Positions 24,867-32,647 of a DNA stretch of 64,000 nt are shown here, piece after piece. Source of the DNA: Nocardia anaemiae NBRC 100462. GTDB taxonomy: Bacteria > Actinomycetota > Actinomycetes > Mycobacteriales > Mycobacteriaceae. The DNA lies in NCBI RefSeq assembly GCF_001612725.1, contig NZ_BDAZ01000035.1, positions 62,001 through 126,000 of the forward strand, written 5' to 3'. The notes under the pieces were generated by a model. That model was not told the DNA's origin, searched no databases, and worked only from the letters and a program-made list of their open reading frames with translations. The stretch's first letter is position 1. Every line of letters begins with the position of its first letter. The position numbers and the translations under genes were made by a program.

Positions 24867-25994
24867 TCAACGGTGCACGGTAAGTACCGGTTCTGCGACC
24901 AGCCCGAAACCGCGCAGCACCCCGAGCAGCTCCCGATGACCGAAGGCCTGGCACGCCGAGGCGAATCCCGTTCGTTTCGGCGGCGCCTGCAAGAGGGCGT
25001 TCGCGGCAAACGCCTGCAGCAGGCCGGTCTGCTTGTAATTGCAGTTCCCGTAGATCACGCAGTGCGCACGCGCCAGCGGTCCGGACGCGTGCACGGAGTC
25101 GAGCGAGGTGTTGATGCGCGGATTCTCCCGCGGCGGCATCTGGTCGCGAACCAGCGCGGCCTGTTCGGCCAGTACGCGGTATTTCTCCTGCACCGGAAGG
25201 TCTTTCACCTGCTCGACAACCGCCTGCACGATTTGCGGCACGCCCTGCATCAACGGCCGGTTGAATACGCCACCGAGCACCTTCACATTCGCCACCCGCG
25301 GATCGCGCTTGAACCACACCGGATGCGAGGTGCCGCCCCACGGCAGTGCGAGCCCGATCTCGTGCTGGCCGGGCACAACCACGTCGTAGAGTCCACCGTC
25401 CGCAGGCCACTCCACATACTGGTTCTGTTCGAGGTAGTAGGCCTTGGACAGCGCGGCATTGACCAGGATCGTCTTCGTCGACGCGACGGTCGGGAAGCCC
25501 TTCCAGAAGACCTGGATATCGAGGGTGTCCAGACCAGGGGTTTCCAGGCAGATATTCGCGGCGATCTCCCCGGTGGTGTACATCTGCGCGACGCCCGGTG
25601 CGAGCAGCAGACCCCGCGCGGCCATTTCCGCGCCGTATTGCTCGTCGCAGTCGATCAGCCAATCCTGTTCGCCGGTGGTGTCCAGATAGTGGGTCCCCGC
25701 GGCCACACAGGCCCGCACCACCTCGTGCCCGTACTGCGCGAACGGGCCGACGGTATTGCAGACAACGGCGGCGCCGCGAAACAGTTCGGTCAGCGGTGCG
25801 ACCTCGTGTGCGACCTCGACGACCTCATGCTCGACGGTCTCGATGCCGGGAATCTTGTCGATCGCCTCCTGCAGCCGGGCCTTGTCCCGGCCCGCGGCGA
25901 TGAACGGAATATTGAATTCGCGGAGATATTCACAGACCAGTCGGCCGGTGTATCCGGATGCGCCGTAGACGACGACGGGCTTATCGGTACTCAT
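24867..25994 (-). CDS. Saccharopine dehydrogenase-like NAD(P)-binding protein (DUF5938)
   Basis: A 375-residue protein starting with a Rossmann motif in the form VVVYGASGYTGRLVCEYL, as in saccharopine dehydrogenase-like and trans-acting enoyl reductase-like proteins. AAVVCNTVGPFAQYGHEVVRACVAAG and THYLDTTGEQDW match the family, as do the late RGFGLV-type residues. The C-terminal two thirds fit DUF5938. The reaction is not established; a redox step on an acyl or polyketide-like substrate is plausible from its relatives. The frame runs to 26210, but ATG 25994 begins exactly before the Rossmann motif. It lies between the SDR and the acyl-CoA synthetase. Confidence 0.82.
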   Translation of the reverse strand: MSTDKPVVVYGASGYTGRLVCEYLREFNIPFIAAGRDKARLQEAIDKIPGIETVEHEVVEVAHEVAPLTELFRGAAVVCNTVGPFAQYGHEVVRACVAAGTHYLDTTGEQDWLIDCDEQYGAEMAARGLLLAPGVAQMYTTGEIAANICLETPGLDTLDIQVFWKGFPTVASTKTILVNAALSKAYYLEQNQYVEWPADGGLYDVVVPGQHEIGLALPWGGTSHPVWFKRDPRVANVKVLGGVFNRPLMQGVPQIVQAVVEQVKDLPVQEKYRVLAEQAALVRDQMPPRENPRINTSLDSVHASGPLARAHCVIYGNCNYKQTGLLQAFAANALLQAPPKRTGFASACQAFGHRELLGVLRGFGLVAEPVLTVHR

Positions 25995-26025
25995 CAGATC
26001 TCGAACCTTTCGCTGTCTTTGCCGC

Positions 26026-26829
26026 TCACATGCCCATGCCGCCGTCGACCGGAAGACCGGCGCCGGTGATGAAACGCGCGGCGTCGGAGGCGAGGAACAC
26101 CACCGCGTCGGCCATATCGGCGACCTCGCCCAGCCGCCCCTGCGGTGTCTGTTCGACCACCGCGCCGACGGCGGCTTCCGCGCTCGGGAACAACCCGATC
26201 CGCGCGACATCGCTGGCCAGTTGGGCGCCCATCTCGGTCGGGACGAGGCCGGGGTATACGCAGTTCACTCGCACGCCGTAGCCGAGCTTCCCGGACTCCA
26301 TCGCCGCGACCCTGGTCAGGCGATCCACCGCCGACTTGGTCGCCGAGTACACCGAAATCCCGGGGAAGGCGATGGTCGCGGCGACCGAAGCGATATTCAC
26401 GATCGCCCCGCCCCGGCCCGCCGCACCGCCGGGCCGCATCGCACGCAACGCGTGTTTGATGCCCAGCGCGGTACCGAGCACATTCACCTCGAGCATCCGG
26501 CGCACCTCTTCCGGATCGAGATCGACCACGAGGCTGGTGATTTCGACACCGGCGTTGTTCACCACGATGTCGAGGCCGCCGAGCGCGGCGACGGTATCGG
26601 TGACCGCCTGCGCCCAGCGCGCGTCATCAGTGACATCGAGCGGCACGAATTCGGCCGTCGCGCCGCTGGCTCGCAAGGCTTCAACAGTGTCCTTGCCGAG
26701 GTCTTCGCGCACGTCGCCGATCGCGACCGCCGCCCCGGCGCGGGCCAGCGCCTCGGCCATACCCGCGCCGAGTCCTCGCGCGCCACCGGTTACCAGGGCC
26801 GTGCGCCCGGCCAGGTCGTAGCCACTCAT
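26026..26829 (-). CDS. SDR-family NAD(P)-dependent oxidoreductase
   Basis: A 267-residue short-chain dehydrogenase. TGGARGLGAGMAEAL is the glycine-rich coenzyme motif, NNAGV the structural motif, Ser in IVNIASVAAT and YSATK the catalytic residues, and PGLVPTEM the following loop. The aspartate in IGDV at the end of strand 2 suggests NAD rather than NADP. The ATG has an outstanding AGGAGGAG ribosome-binding site. It leads an operon with the dehydrogenase-like and acyl-CoA synthetase genes and is divergent from the TetR gene. Confidence 0.93.
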   Translation of the reverse strand: MSGYDLAGRTALVTGGARGLGAGMAEALARAGAAVAIGDVREDLGKDTVEALRASGATAEFVPLDVTDDARWAQAVTDTVAALGGLDIVVNNAGVEITSLVVDLDPEEVRRMLEVNVLGTALGIKHALRAMRPGGAAGRGGAIVNIASVAATIAFPGISVYSATKSAVDRLTRVAAMESGKLGYGVRVNCVYPGLVPTEMGAQLASDVARIGLFPSAEAAVGAVVEQTPQGRLGEVADMADAVVFLASDAARFITGAGLPVDGGMGM

Positions 26830-26918
26830 CCGGCATCTCCTCCTCGAGATGGTCAATTCGGCTGTCGTCGCATCCAACCTTGGGCGAATGCGACGTGGAT
26901 CACAGTCTGCGCGGACTC

Positions 26919-26976
26919 TTGACGGACGTCAAGAATTTTCTAGACAGTCGTCAAACTTTTCTTACACAATCGTCAA
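26919..26976. promoter_or_regulatory. Three phased TetR operator sites
   Basis: Three related 14-base elements start at 26919, 26941 and 26963, exactly 22 bases (two helical turns) apart. The first, TTGACGGACGTCAA, is a perfect palindrome; the second (TAGACAGTCGTCAA) and third (TACACAATCGTCAA) keep the CGTCAA half. The array sits between the divergent SDR operon and the TetR gene, so it probably controls both. The phasing would put bound dimers on one face of the helix. Confidence 0.65.
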
Positions 26977-27052
26977 ACCAGCTGGTCGTCCGCGACCGAT
27001 CCCGCGATACACTGGGCGAATTCACAGGACGCGGTGACGGAGAGAAGCCACG

Positions 27053-27694
27053 ATGACCGAAATCGTTGCGACCAAGCGGGATCGCATCGCGCGCCGCCAA
27101 GTCGACAAGTTCGGCGAACGGCGCGCGCAGCTGGCCGCCGCCGCGCTGCACACCCTCGCCGAACTCGGCTACGCCCGTACGAGCCTGCGGGAGATCGCGC
27201 AGAAATCCGAGTTCACCCACGGGGTGCTGCACTACTACTTCAACGACAAGGTCGAACTGATCACCCACGCGGTGCGGCAGTACGAACAGGTCTGCGTCAC
27301 CCGCTACGACGACATCGTCGCCGCCGCGACAACGGCCGAACAGCTACGTCACGACTTCGGCGCCGCGATGGCCGCCACCCTGGACGCCGACGCGCCGCTG
27401 CACCGGCTCTGGTACGACCTGCGCAACCAGAGTCTGTTCGAGGAGTCCTTCCGCGCTGACGTGCTCGAAATCGACGGCCACCGCGAGCAGATGATCCGCA
27501 ATGTCGTCGACCGCTTCGCCGACCTTTCGGATCGACCACTGCTGATCTCCTCGGCCACCGCCTACGCCATCTTCGACGGCCTGTTCCAACAGGCACTGCT
27601 GCGCAAACTCGCCGGGGACAGGGGTGCCGCCGAAACCCTCGCCACCGAGGCCGCCGGTCTCCTCGACGTGCTGATCGGACCGGGCAAGCCCTAG
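27053..27694 (+). CDS. TetR-family transcriptional regulator
   Basis: A 213-residue one-domain repressor with the TetR HTH at residues about 24-65 (AAALHTLAELGYARTSLREIAQKS then GVLHYYFNDKVELITHAV). The C-terminal helical domain for ligand binding is divergent. A GAGAGAAG ribosome-binding site lies before the ATG. It is divergent from the SDR/dehydrogenase/acyl-CoA synthetase operon, with three 22-base-phased operator sites between them, so it is very likely the local repressor. An acyl-CoA or related acid is a reasonable guess for the inducer. Confidence 0.9.
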   Translation: MTEIVATKRDRIARRQVDKFGERRAQLAAAALHTLAELGYARTSLREIAQKSEFTHGVLHYYFNDKVELITHAVRQYEQVCVTRYDDIVAAATTAEQLRHDFGAAMAATLDADAPLHRLWYDLRNQSLFEESFRADVLEIDGHREQMIRNVVDRFADLSDRPLLISSATAYAIFDGLFQQALLRKLAGDRGAAETLATEAAGLLDVLIGPGKP

Positions 27695-27737
27695 TCGCAG
27701 TCCGGAATCATCCTGTCGCACAGCCGATCAGAGATGA

Positions 27738-28280
27738 TCAAGCCGCACCGGGAATGATCACATCCACGTGCTCGCGGGTGCGATCGGCGACGAAGTGGGC
27801 GTCTTCGGCCGCCATCCATCGCTCCCACAAAGGGAGCGTGTGGGCACCATCGCGTTCGAGACCGCGTGCCAGACACACCGCCCGCGGGGTCTCGATCCAG
27901 ACCGCCAGCGACAACCGATCACGGACCGCGGCACGGGCCGAGGAGACGCCTTCGAGAATGAGCACTCCGCCGGGAGCGGCATCGTGCCATTCGGCCAAAG
28001 CCTGCTTGTCCCAGTCGAATCGCTGATATCGACCGGGACGGCGATCGGCGATCGGCTCGAGCACCTGCTGTTCGAGGCGAGGCCAGTCCGGGAGTTCGTT
28101 GTTCGCGGCCGCGAAGTCGTCGGTATGCACGACAAGCGCGTCGCACCGCGCCGCCAAAGACGCTGCGAACGTTGACTTTCCGGCTCCGGCCGGTCCGTCG
28201 ACGGCCACCAGCCTGGTCGAACCGAGTCGCGGCGCGGCGCTGACGACCCTATCCACGATGTCGTCGAGCGCCGTACTCAT
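27738..28280 (-). CDS. Uridine kinase-like P-loop kinase
   Basis: A 180-residue nucleoside-kinase-like protein. The P-loop is AVDGPAGAGKSTFAASLA, followed by VVHTDDFAA (the DDF motif), RFDWDKQALAEW, LILEGVSSARAAVRD and a lid-like LARGLERDG segment. This is the uridine kinase/phosphoribulokinase fold; the real substrate could be uridine, cytidine or another small alcohol. It lies 27 bases downstream of hemE on the same strand and is probably co-transcribed with it. Confidence 0.82.
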   Translation of the reverse strand: MSTALDDIVDRVVSAAPRLGSTRLVAVDGPAGAGKSTFAASLAARCDALVVHTDDFAAANNELPDWPRLEQQVLEPIADRRPGRYQRFDWDKQALAEWHDAAPGGVLILEGVSSARAAVRDRLSLAVWIETPRAVCLARGLERDGAHTLPLWERWMAAEDAHFVADRTREHVDVIIPGAA

Positions 28281-28307
28281 TTCCAGCGACGCCCCACGCC
28301 TGGTCGG

Positions 28308-29363
28308 TCACAGTTCGTGGACGAGTTGCACCAGGGCGGTCAGCACGCCCGGATCGGTATCGGGCAGCACACCGTGCCCGAGGTTGAAGATATGACCCGC
28401 CGCGCCCATGGTGATCGCCTCATCGGCCTCGTGCGTGATGCGCCGCGCCTCGGCTTCGACGGCGGCGGATCCGGCGAACAGCACGGCGGGATCGAGGTTG
28501 CCCTGCAACGCTTTTCCCGGTCCGACCCGCCGCACCGCCTCGGTCAGCGGCACCCGCCAATCGACGCCCACCACATCGGCGCCCGCCTCCCCCATCGCAC
28601 CGAGCAACTCACCGGTGCCGACCCCGAAGTGGATCCGCGGCACCCCGGCCTCGGCGACCTCCGCGAATACCCGCTCCGAATGCGGCAGCACGAATTCGCG
28701 ATAGTCGGCCAGCGAGAGCGCACCGGCCCAGGAATCGAACAGCTGCACCGCGTCCACACCGGCGGCCAACTGCGCCTGCAGGAAGGCGATGGTGATATCG
28801 GTCAGGACGCCGAGCAGCTCGTGCCAGGTGGTCGGGGCGGCGTGCATCATCGCCTTGGTGCGCTCGTGGTTCTTGCTCGGCCCGCCCTCGACCAGATACG
28901 ACGCGAGCGTGAACGGCGCACCGGCGAATCCGATCAGCGGGGTATCACCGAGTGCGTCGGTGAGCAGCCGCACCCCGTCGATCACCGCACCCACCTCTTC
29001 GGGCCGCAGCCGGGGCAGTGCACGCACATCGGCGATGGTGCGCACCGGCGCGGCGATCACCGGCCCGACACCGGCCACGATATCGAGATCGATACCGGCG
29101 GCCTTCAGCGGAACGACGATGTCGGAGAACAAGATCGCCGCATCGACACCATGGCGCCGGATCGGCTGCATGGTGATCTCACACACCAGTTCCGGATCGA
29201 AGCACGACTCCAACATGCCGATGCCCTTGCGCAGTTCGCGGTACTCGGGCAGCGACCGTCCGGCCTGCCGCATGAACCACACCGGACGACGGCTCGGTGC
29301 GGCGCCGGTGGCGGCGGCCAGGAACGGGGCATCGGTCAACCGGCGACGGGTGTGAGTGCTCAT
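28308..29363 (-). CDS. hemE: Uroporphyrinogen decarboxylase HemE
   Basis: A 351-residue cytoplasmic enzyme that removes four carboxylates from uroporphyrinogen III to give coproporphyrinogen [24 protein letters not shown] is the diagnostic substrate-binding loop with the essential arginines; [34 protein letters not shown] and [13 protein letters not shown] follow, and the C terminus has [15 protein letters not shown] 29366 and ATG 29363 are alternative starts; a TACGAT box lies a few bases upstream. In mycobacteria hemE stands next to hemY; here a foreign-looking cassette separates them. Confidence 0.95.
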   Translation of the reverse strand: MSTHTRRRLTDAPFLAAATGAAPSRRPVWFMRQAGRSLPEYRELRKGIGMLESCFDPELVCEITMQPIRRHGVDAAILFSDIVVPLKAAGIDLDIVAGVGPVIAAPVRTIADVRALPRLRPEEVGAVIDGVRLLTDALGDTPLIGFAGAPFTLASYLVEGGPSKNHERTKAMMHAAPTTWHELLGVLTDITIAFLQAQLAAGVDAVQLFDSWAGALSLADYREFVLPHSERVFAEVAEAGVPRIHFGVGTGELLGAMGEAGADVVGVDWRVPLTEAVRRVGPGKALQGNLDPAVLFAGSAAVEAEARRITHEADEAITMGAAGHIFNLGHGVLPDTDPGVLTALVQLVHEL

Positions 29364-29447
29364 CACCGCCTATCGTATGCGGCCCGCAAGGCCCGCTAGC
29401 GGCGCGCCTCCGACTGCGCCGGGCACGCAAGGTCTACCGTCGCTTCC

Positions 29448-30086
29448 GTGACACCGCTCGACTTCCGCGACGGAGCCGCACCGACCGAAGGACCCAACGG
29501 CGAGCCAGCTCAGTTTCGCGCCGCGGTCGATGCGATGGGCACCGCAACCGTGCACCCTCGAATCGAGCTGGCACCGATCCGACCGCCCCAACGCCTGGCA
29601 CCCTTTTCCTACGCACTAGGCGCGGAAGTCAAACACCCCGAGACAAATGTGGTGCCGGTCGATTCCGAGGGCGATGCCTTCGGCAGGCTGATCCTGTTGC
29701 ACGATCCCGATGGTGCCGAGGCCTGGCACGGCATCTTCCGCTTGGTCGCCTATATCCAGGCCGATATCGATGCCGCACTGGCCACCGATCCGCTGCTGCC
29801 CGAGGTCGCCTGGAGTTGGCTGGTCGACGCGCTGGAATCCCGCGGCGAACCGTTCACCGCCCTCGGCGGCACCGTCACCTCCACCAGTTCGGTGCGCTAT
29901 GGCGATATCGCCGGACCACCGCGCGCACACCAATTGGAGCTGCGCGCCTCCTGGACCGCGATGACCACCGAGATGCGCCCGCATGTGGAAGGCTTCTGCG
30001 AAGTGCTGGCCTACGCGGCCGGTTTGCCGCCCGCCGGAATCACCCATCTGCGACCGGAGTCGTATACCAGCAACGACCACACCTGA
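29448..30086 (+). CDS. DUF3000 domain protein
   Basis: A 212-residue conserved actinobacterial protein of unknown function, corresponding to M. tuberculosis Rv2680 by position and motifs. Visible family features are HPRIELAPIRPPQRLAPFSY, the AWSWLVDALESRGEPFTALGGTVT segment and the GLPPAGITHL end. There is no membrane helix or signal peptide. It is divergent from hemE and 22 bases upstream of the RNase D gene, a conserved pairing that hints at an RNA-related role, though that is inference. TACCGT at 29435-29440 ends seven bases before the GTG. Confidence 0.85.
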   Translation: MTPLDFRDGAAPTEGPNGEPAQFRAAVDAMGTATVHPRIELAPIRPPQRLAPFSYALGAEVKHPETNVVPVDSEGDAFGRLILLHDPDGAEAWHGIFRLVAYIQADIDAALATDPLLPEVAWSWLVDALESRGEPFTALGGTVTSTSSVRYGDIAGPPRAHQLELRASWTAMTTEMRPHVEGFCEVLAYAAGLPPAGITHLRPESYTSNDHT

Positions 30087-30108
30087 TCGCCACGTAAAGT
30101 TCAGGTTT

Positions 30109-31383
30109 ATGTCGGTAGCAGACGAGTCCGAGCAAAGCAACACGCCACCAGAAAGCACGGCGGAGCCGCTGCTCGTGCCCGCCGACGGTGTGCCGCCCGT
30201 GCTCGTCACCGCCGATGAGGTCGCCGATGCCGCCGCGCGGCTCGCGGCGGGCGAGGGTCCGCTGGCCGTGGATGCCGAACGCGCCTCCGGTTTCCGGTAT
30301 TCGGCGCGCGCGTATCTGATCCAGTTGCGGCGTGCGGGTTCGGGCACCTTCCTGATCGACCCGATTCCGGTCGCCGATGCGCTCGAACCGCTGGCCGCCG
30401 CGATCAACGATCTGGAGTGGGTCCTGCACTCGGCCGATCAGGATCTGCCCGGACTCGCCGAACTCGGTCTGCGCCCCGCGCGACTGTTCGATACCGAATT
30501 GGGTGGCAGGTTGGCCGGATTCGAGCGCGTCGGACTGGCGGCCATGGTGGAGCGATTGCTCGGCCGGGCACTGCGCAAGGGTCACGGCGCGGCCGACTGG
30601 TCGACCCGGCCGCTGCCCGATGATTGGCTGAACTACGCGGCACTCGATGTCGAATTGCTGCTCGAGCTGCGCGACGAAGTGGCCGCATCGCTCGACGCCC
30701 AGCACAAGACCGATTGGGCCGCACAGGAATTCGAGCACGTCCGGATCACCGAACCGGGCACGCCGAAGGCCGACCGGTGGCGGCGCACCTCCGGCATCCA
30801 CACCCTGCGCCGCACCCGCCAACTGGCCATCGTGCGCGAACTGTGGACCACAAGGGACACCCTCGCCCGCACCCGCGATGTGGCACCCGCCCGCATTCTC
30901 CCGGACGCCGCGATCATCGCCGCCGCGAACGCCGAACCGCGCACCATCGCCCAACTGCGCACCCTGCCGGTCTTCGGCGGACCCCGCCAACGCCGCTATT
31001 CCCGCGACTGGCTCGCCGCCGTCGACCGCGGCCGCACCCTCCCCGACACCGACCTACCGCCGCTGACCCAACCGTTCGAGGGACCACCGCCGGTGAACCG
31101 CTGGGAGCGCCGTGATCCGGCCGCTGCCGCACGTCTGGTTCGAGCACGCGCGGCGATGGGTGAACTGTCCATCGAGTACGCGATTCCTGTGGAGAACCTG
31201 CTCTCCCCCGACCTGGTGCGCCGCTTGTGCTGGGACGGACTCCCCGATTACGACCGCGTCGGCGAACTCGACGATCTGTCCGCCGCGATCGATGGCTTCC
31301 TCAAGTCGGGCGGGGCCCGGCCTTGGCAGCGCGAACTCGCGGTCCCGCGACTCGCCGCCGCGCTGACCCCGAGCCCGGAGTAG
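30109..31383 (+). CDS. Ribonuclease D family 3'-5' exonuclease with HRDC domain
   Basis: A 424-residue DEDD exonuclease. Exo I is LAVDAERASGF (Asp and Glu ligands), Exo II is VLHSADQDLPGL, and Exo III is NYAALDVELLLEL with the tyrosine of the DEDDy class. One or two HRDC-like domains follow (about 220-310 and 320-400, with RERRDPAAAARLVRARAAM). The first about 30 residues are an acidic disordered tail. The role is 3' trimming of structured RNAs such as tRNA precursors. ATG 30109 has CAGG upstream; the frame further upstream overlaps the DUF3000 gene and was rejected. Confidence 0.92.
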   Translation: MSVADESEQSNTPPESTAEPLLVPADGVPPVLVTADEVADAAARLAAGEGPLAVDAERASGFRYSARAYLIQLRRAGSGTFLIDPIPVADALEPLAAAINDLEWVLHSADQDLPGLAELGLRPARLFDTELGGRLAGFERVGLAAMVERLLGRALRKGHGAADWSTRPLPDDWLNYAALDVELLLELRDEVAASLDAQHKTDWAAQEFEHVRITEPGTPKADRWRRTSGIHTLRRTRQLAIVRELWTTRDTLARTRDVAPARILPDAAIIAAANAEPRTIAQLRTLPVFGGPRQRRYSRDWLAAVDRGRTLPDTDLPPLTQPFEGPPPVNRWERRDPAAAARLVRARAAMGELSIEYAIPVENLLSPDLVRRLCWDGLPDYDRVGELDDLSAAIDGFLKSGGARPWQRELAVPRLAAALTPSPE

Positions 31384-31441
31384 GCCACGAATCGGTCGGT
31401 GGGCGCGCCGCCATCGGCTGAGCGGCGACCGAGCTCGGCGT

Positions 31442-31858
31442 TCAGGACGAGGTCGAGACAGCACTCTCGACGGTCTGCTTGAAGATCTGCAGGCCATGCT
31501 CCATGGACGCGCCGAATGCGTCGGCGAGTTCGTGCGGCAGGGTGTCGTGGATCCAGACGAAGCGGCTGCCGTCGGCGTGCGGGAAAACCTGCATAGACGA
31601 GTTGTCGTGCTCCGGGGTGACGCTGCCGCCGACGATGGAGAACACCATCCGGCGTTCGGCTTCGTCGAGTGCGATGAACCGTTCGTGCAGGACGGTACCG
31701 TTCGCGAAGGTGACGATGCGCAGGTCCGGGCCATCGAGGGCGCTATCGGTGACGAAGCCGGGGGCCATCCGGGCCGGACCCTGTGCGAAGTCGCCGATGA
31801 TCGCCCACAGCTCTTCGGTAGGCGCCTCGACGATGATCTCTCTCTTGACCGACCCCAT
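31442..31858 (-). CDS. SRPBCC-fold polyketide cyclase/START-like protein
   Basis: A 138-residue START-like protein with the family start REIIVEAPTEELWAIIGDF, which folds over a large hydrophobic cavity, and the C-terminal helix that closes it (ELADAFGASMEHGLQIFKQT). Such proteins bind or cyclise lipids, polyketides or plant-hormone-like ligands. ATG 31858 has a strong AGGAGG site; the frame to 31933 was rejected. It is divergent from the CGNR-type regulator gene, with a small palindrome between them, so it may be that regulator's target. Confidence 0.85.
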   Translation of the reverse strand: MGSVKREIIVEAPTEELWAIIGDFAQGPARMAPGFVTDSALDGPDLRIVTFANGTVLHERFIALDEAERRMVFSIVGGSVTPEHDNSSMQVFPHADGSRFVWIHDTLPHELADAFGASMEHGLQIFKQTVESAVSTSS

Positions 31859-31907
31859 GGCTGATCCTCCTGCGCTCCCGCTCTGGATAACTTGTATTCC
31901 CAGAACG

Positions 31908-31947
31908 GTAGTTAGGTAACCACCGATCGTCAATGGGCAGTTATGCT
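31908..31947 (+). promoter_or_regulatory. Palindrome and -10 box upstream of CGNR gene
   Basis: GTTAGGTAAC (31911-31920) is a perfect palindrome, extended imperfectly to 31908-31923. A TATGCT -10 box at 31942-31947 ends exactly six bases before the ATG of the CGNR gene. The palindrome covers the likely -35 region and lies between two divergent genes, as an autoregulatory operator would. Confidence 0.45.
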
Positions 31948-31953
31948 GGATTC

Positions 31954-32523
31954 ATGTCCAACACAGTCGATGCCGCACCCGCGCCGCTCACTCGCCTGGT
32001 GGAATTCGTCAACACCCGCCGCGCGGACGGCGACGCCATCGGCACACCGGAGCAGTTGACGAGTTGGCTCCGCGCACACGAATTACTGTCCGAGGGCACA
32101 GCCGACGCAGGCGCACAACAGCGGGCCGTACGAGTCCGCGAAGGGCTACGGGCACTGCTGGCCACGAACAATGCCGAACCCGTCACCAGCCCGCGCCCGG
32201 ACGGTCTCGACCCGGCGGCCCGCGCCGAACTCGCCGCACTCACCGCGACGCTGGCACTGACTTTGGACGTGACAAGCACCCCGCCCCGCCTCGTGCCGAA
32301 CACCGACGACGTGATCGACCGCGCTCTGAGCACCCTGCTCGCCGACATCGCCACCGCCGTCGCTGCGGGCACCTGGTCACGCCTCAAGACCTGTCGAGAA
32401 CCGAGCTGCCGCTGGGCCTTCTACGACCATTCCCGTAACCGCGGCCGCACCTGGTGCTCCATGGATGTCTGCGGCAATCGCGTGAAAGTCCGTGCGTCGC
32501 ATCGGCGTAACGCAGCGCGCTAG
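31954..32523 (+). CDS. CGNR zinc-finger putative transcriptional regulator
   Basis: A 189-residue protein of the stress-induced ABATE/CGNR family. The N-terminal ABATE domain includes LVEFVNTRRADGD and the RVREGLRALLATNN helix. The C-terminal zinc finger is CREPSCRWAFYDHSRNRGR then WCSMDVCGNRVKVRASH, with the CxxxxC and CxxxxCGNR cysteines intact. Members are thought to be DNA-binding regulators; the ligand is unknown. It is divergent from the SRPBCC gene. Confidence 0.9.
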   Translation: MSNTVDAAPAPLTRLVEFVNTRRADGDAIGTPEQLTSWLRAHELLSEGTADAGAQQRAVRVREGLRALLATNNAEPVTSPRPDGLDPAARAELAALTATLALTLDVTSTPPRLVPNTDDVIDRALSTLLADIATAVAAGTWSRLKTCREPSCRWAFYDHSRNRGRTWCSMDVCGNRVKVRASHRRNAAR

Positions 32524-32647
32524 CCGCCGTCGCGCAGATGGGCCGTCACCCCGGCGATAGCGACCGGCACCGACCAACCGATCCCGCGATCAGCGGTCGG
32601 AAATGTTGCCGCCCAGTCCCAGTCGGCACCGAGGGCGGCACAAGCGC

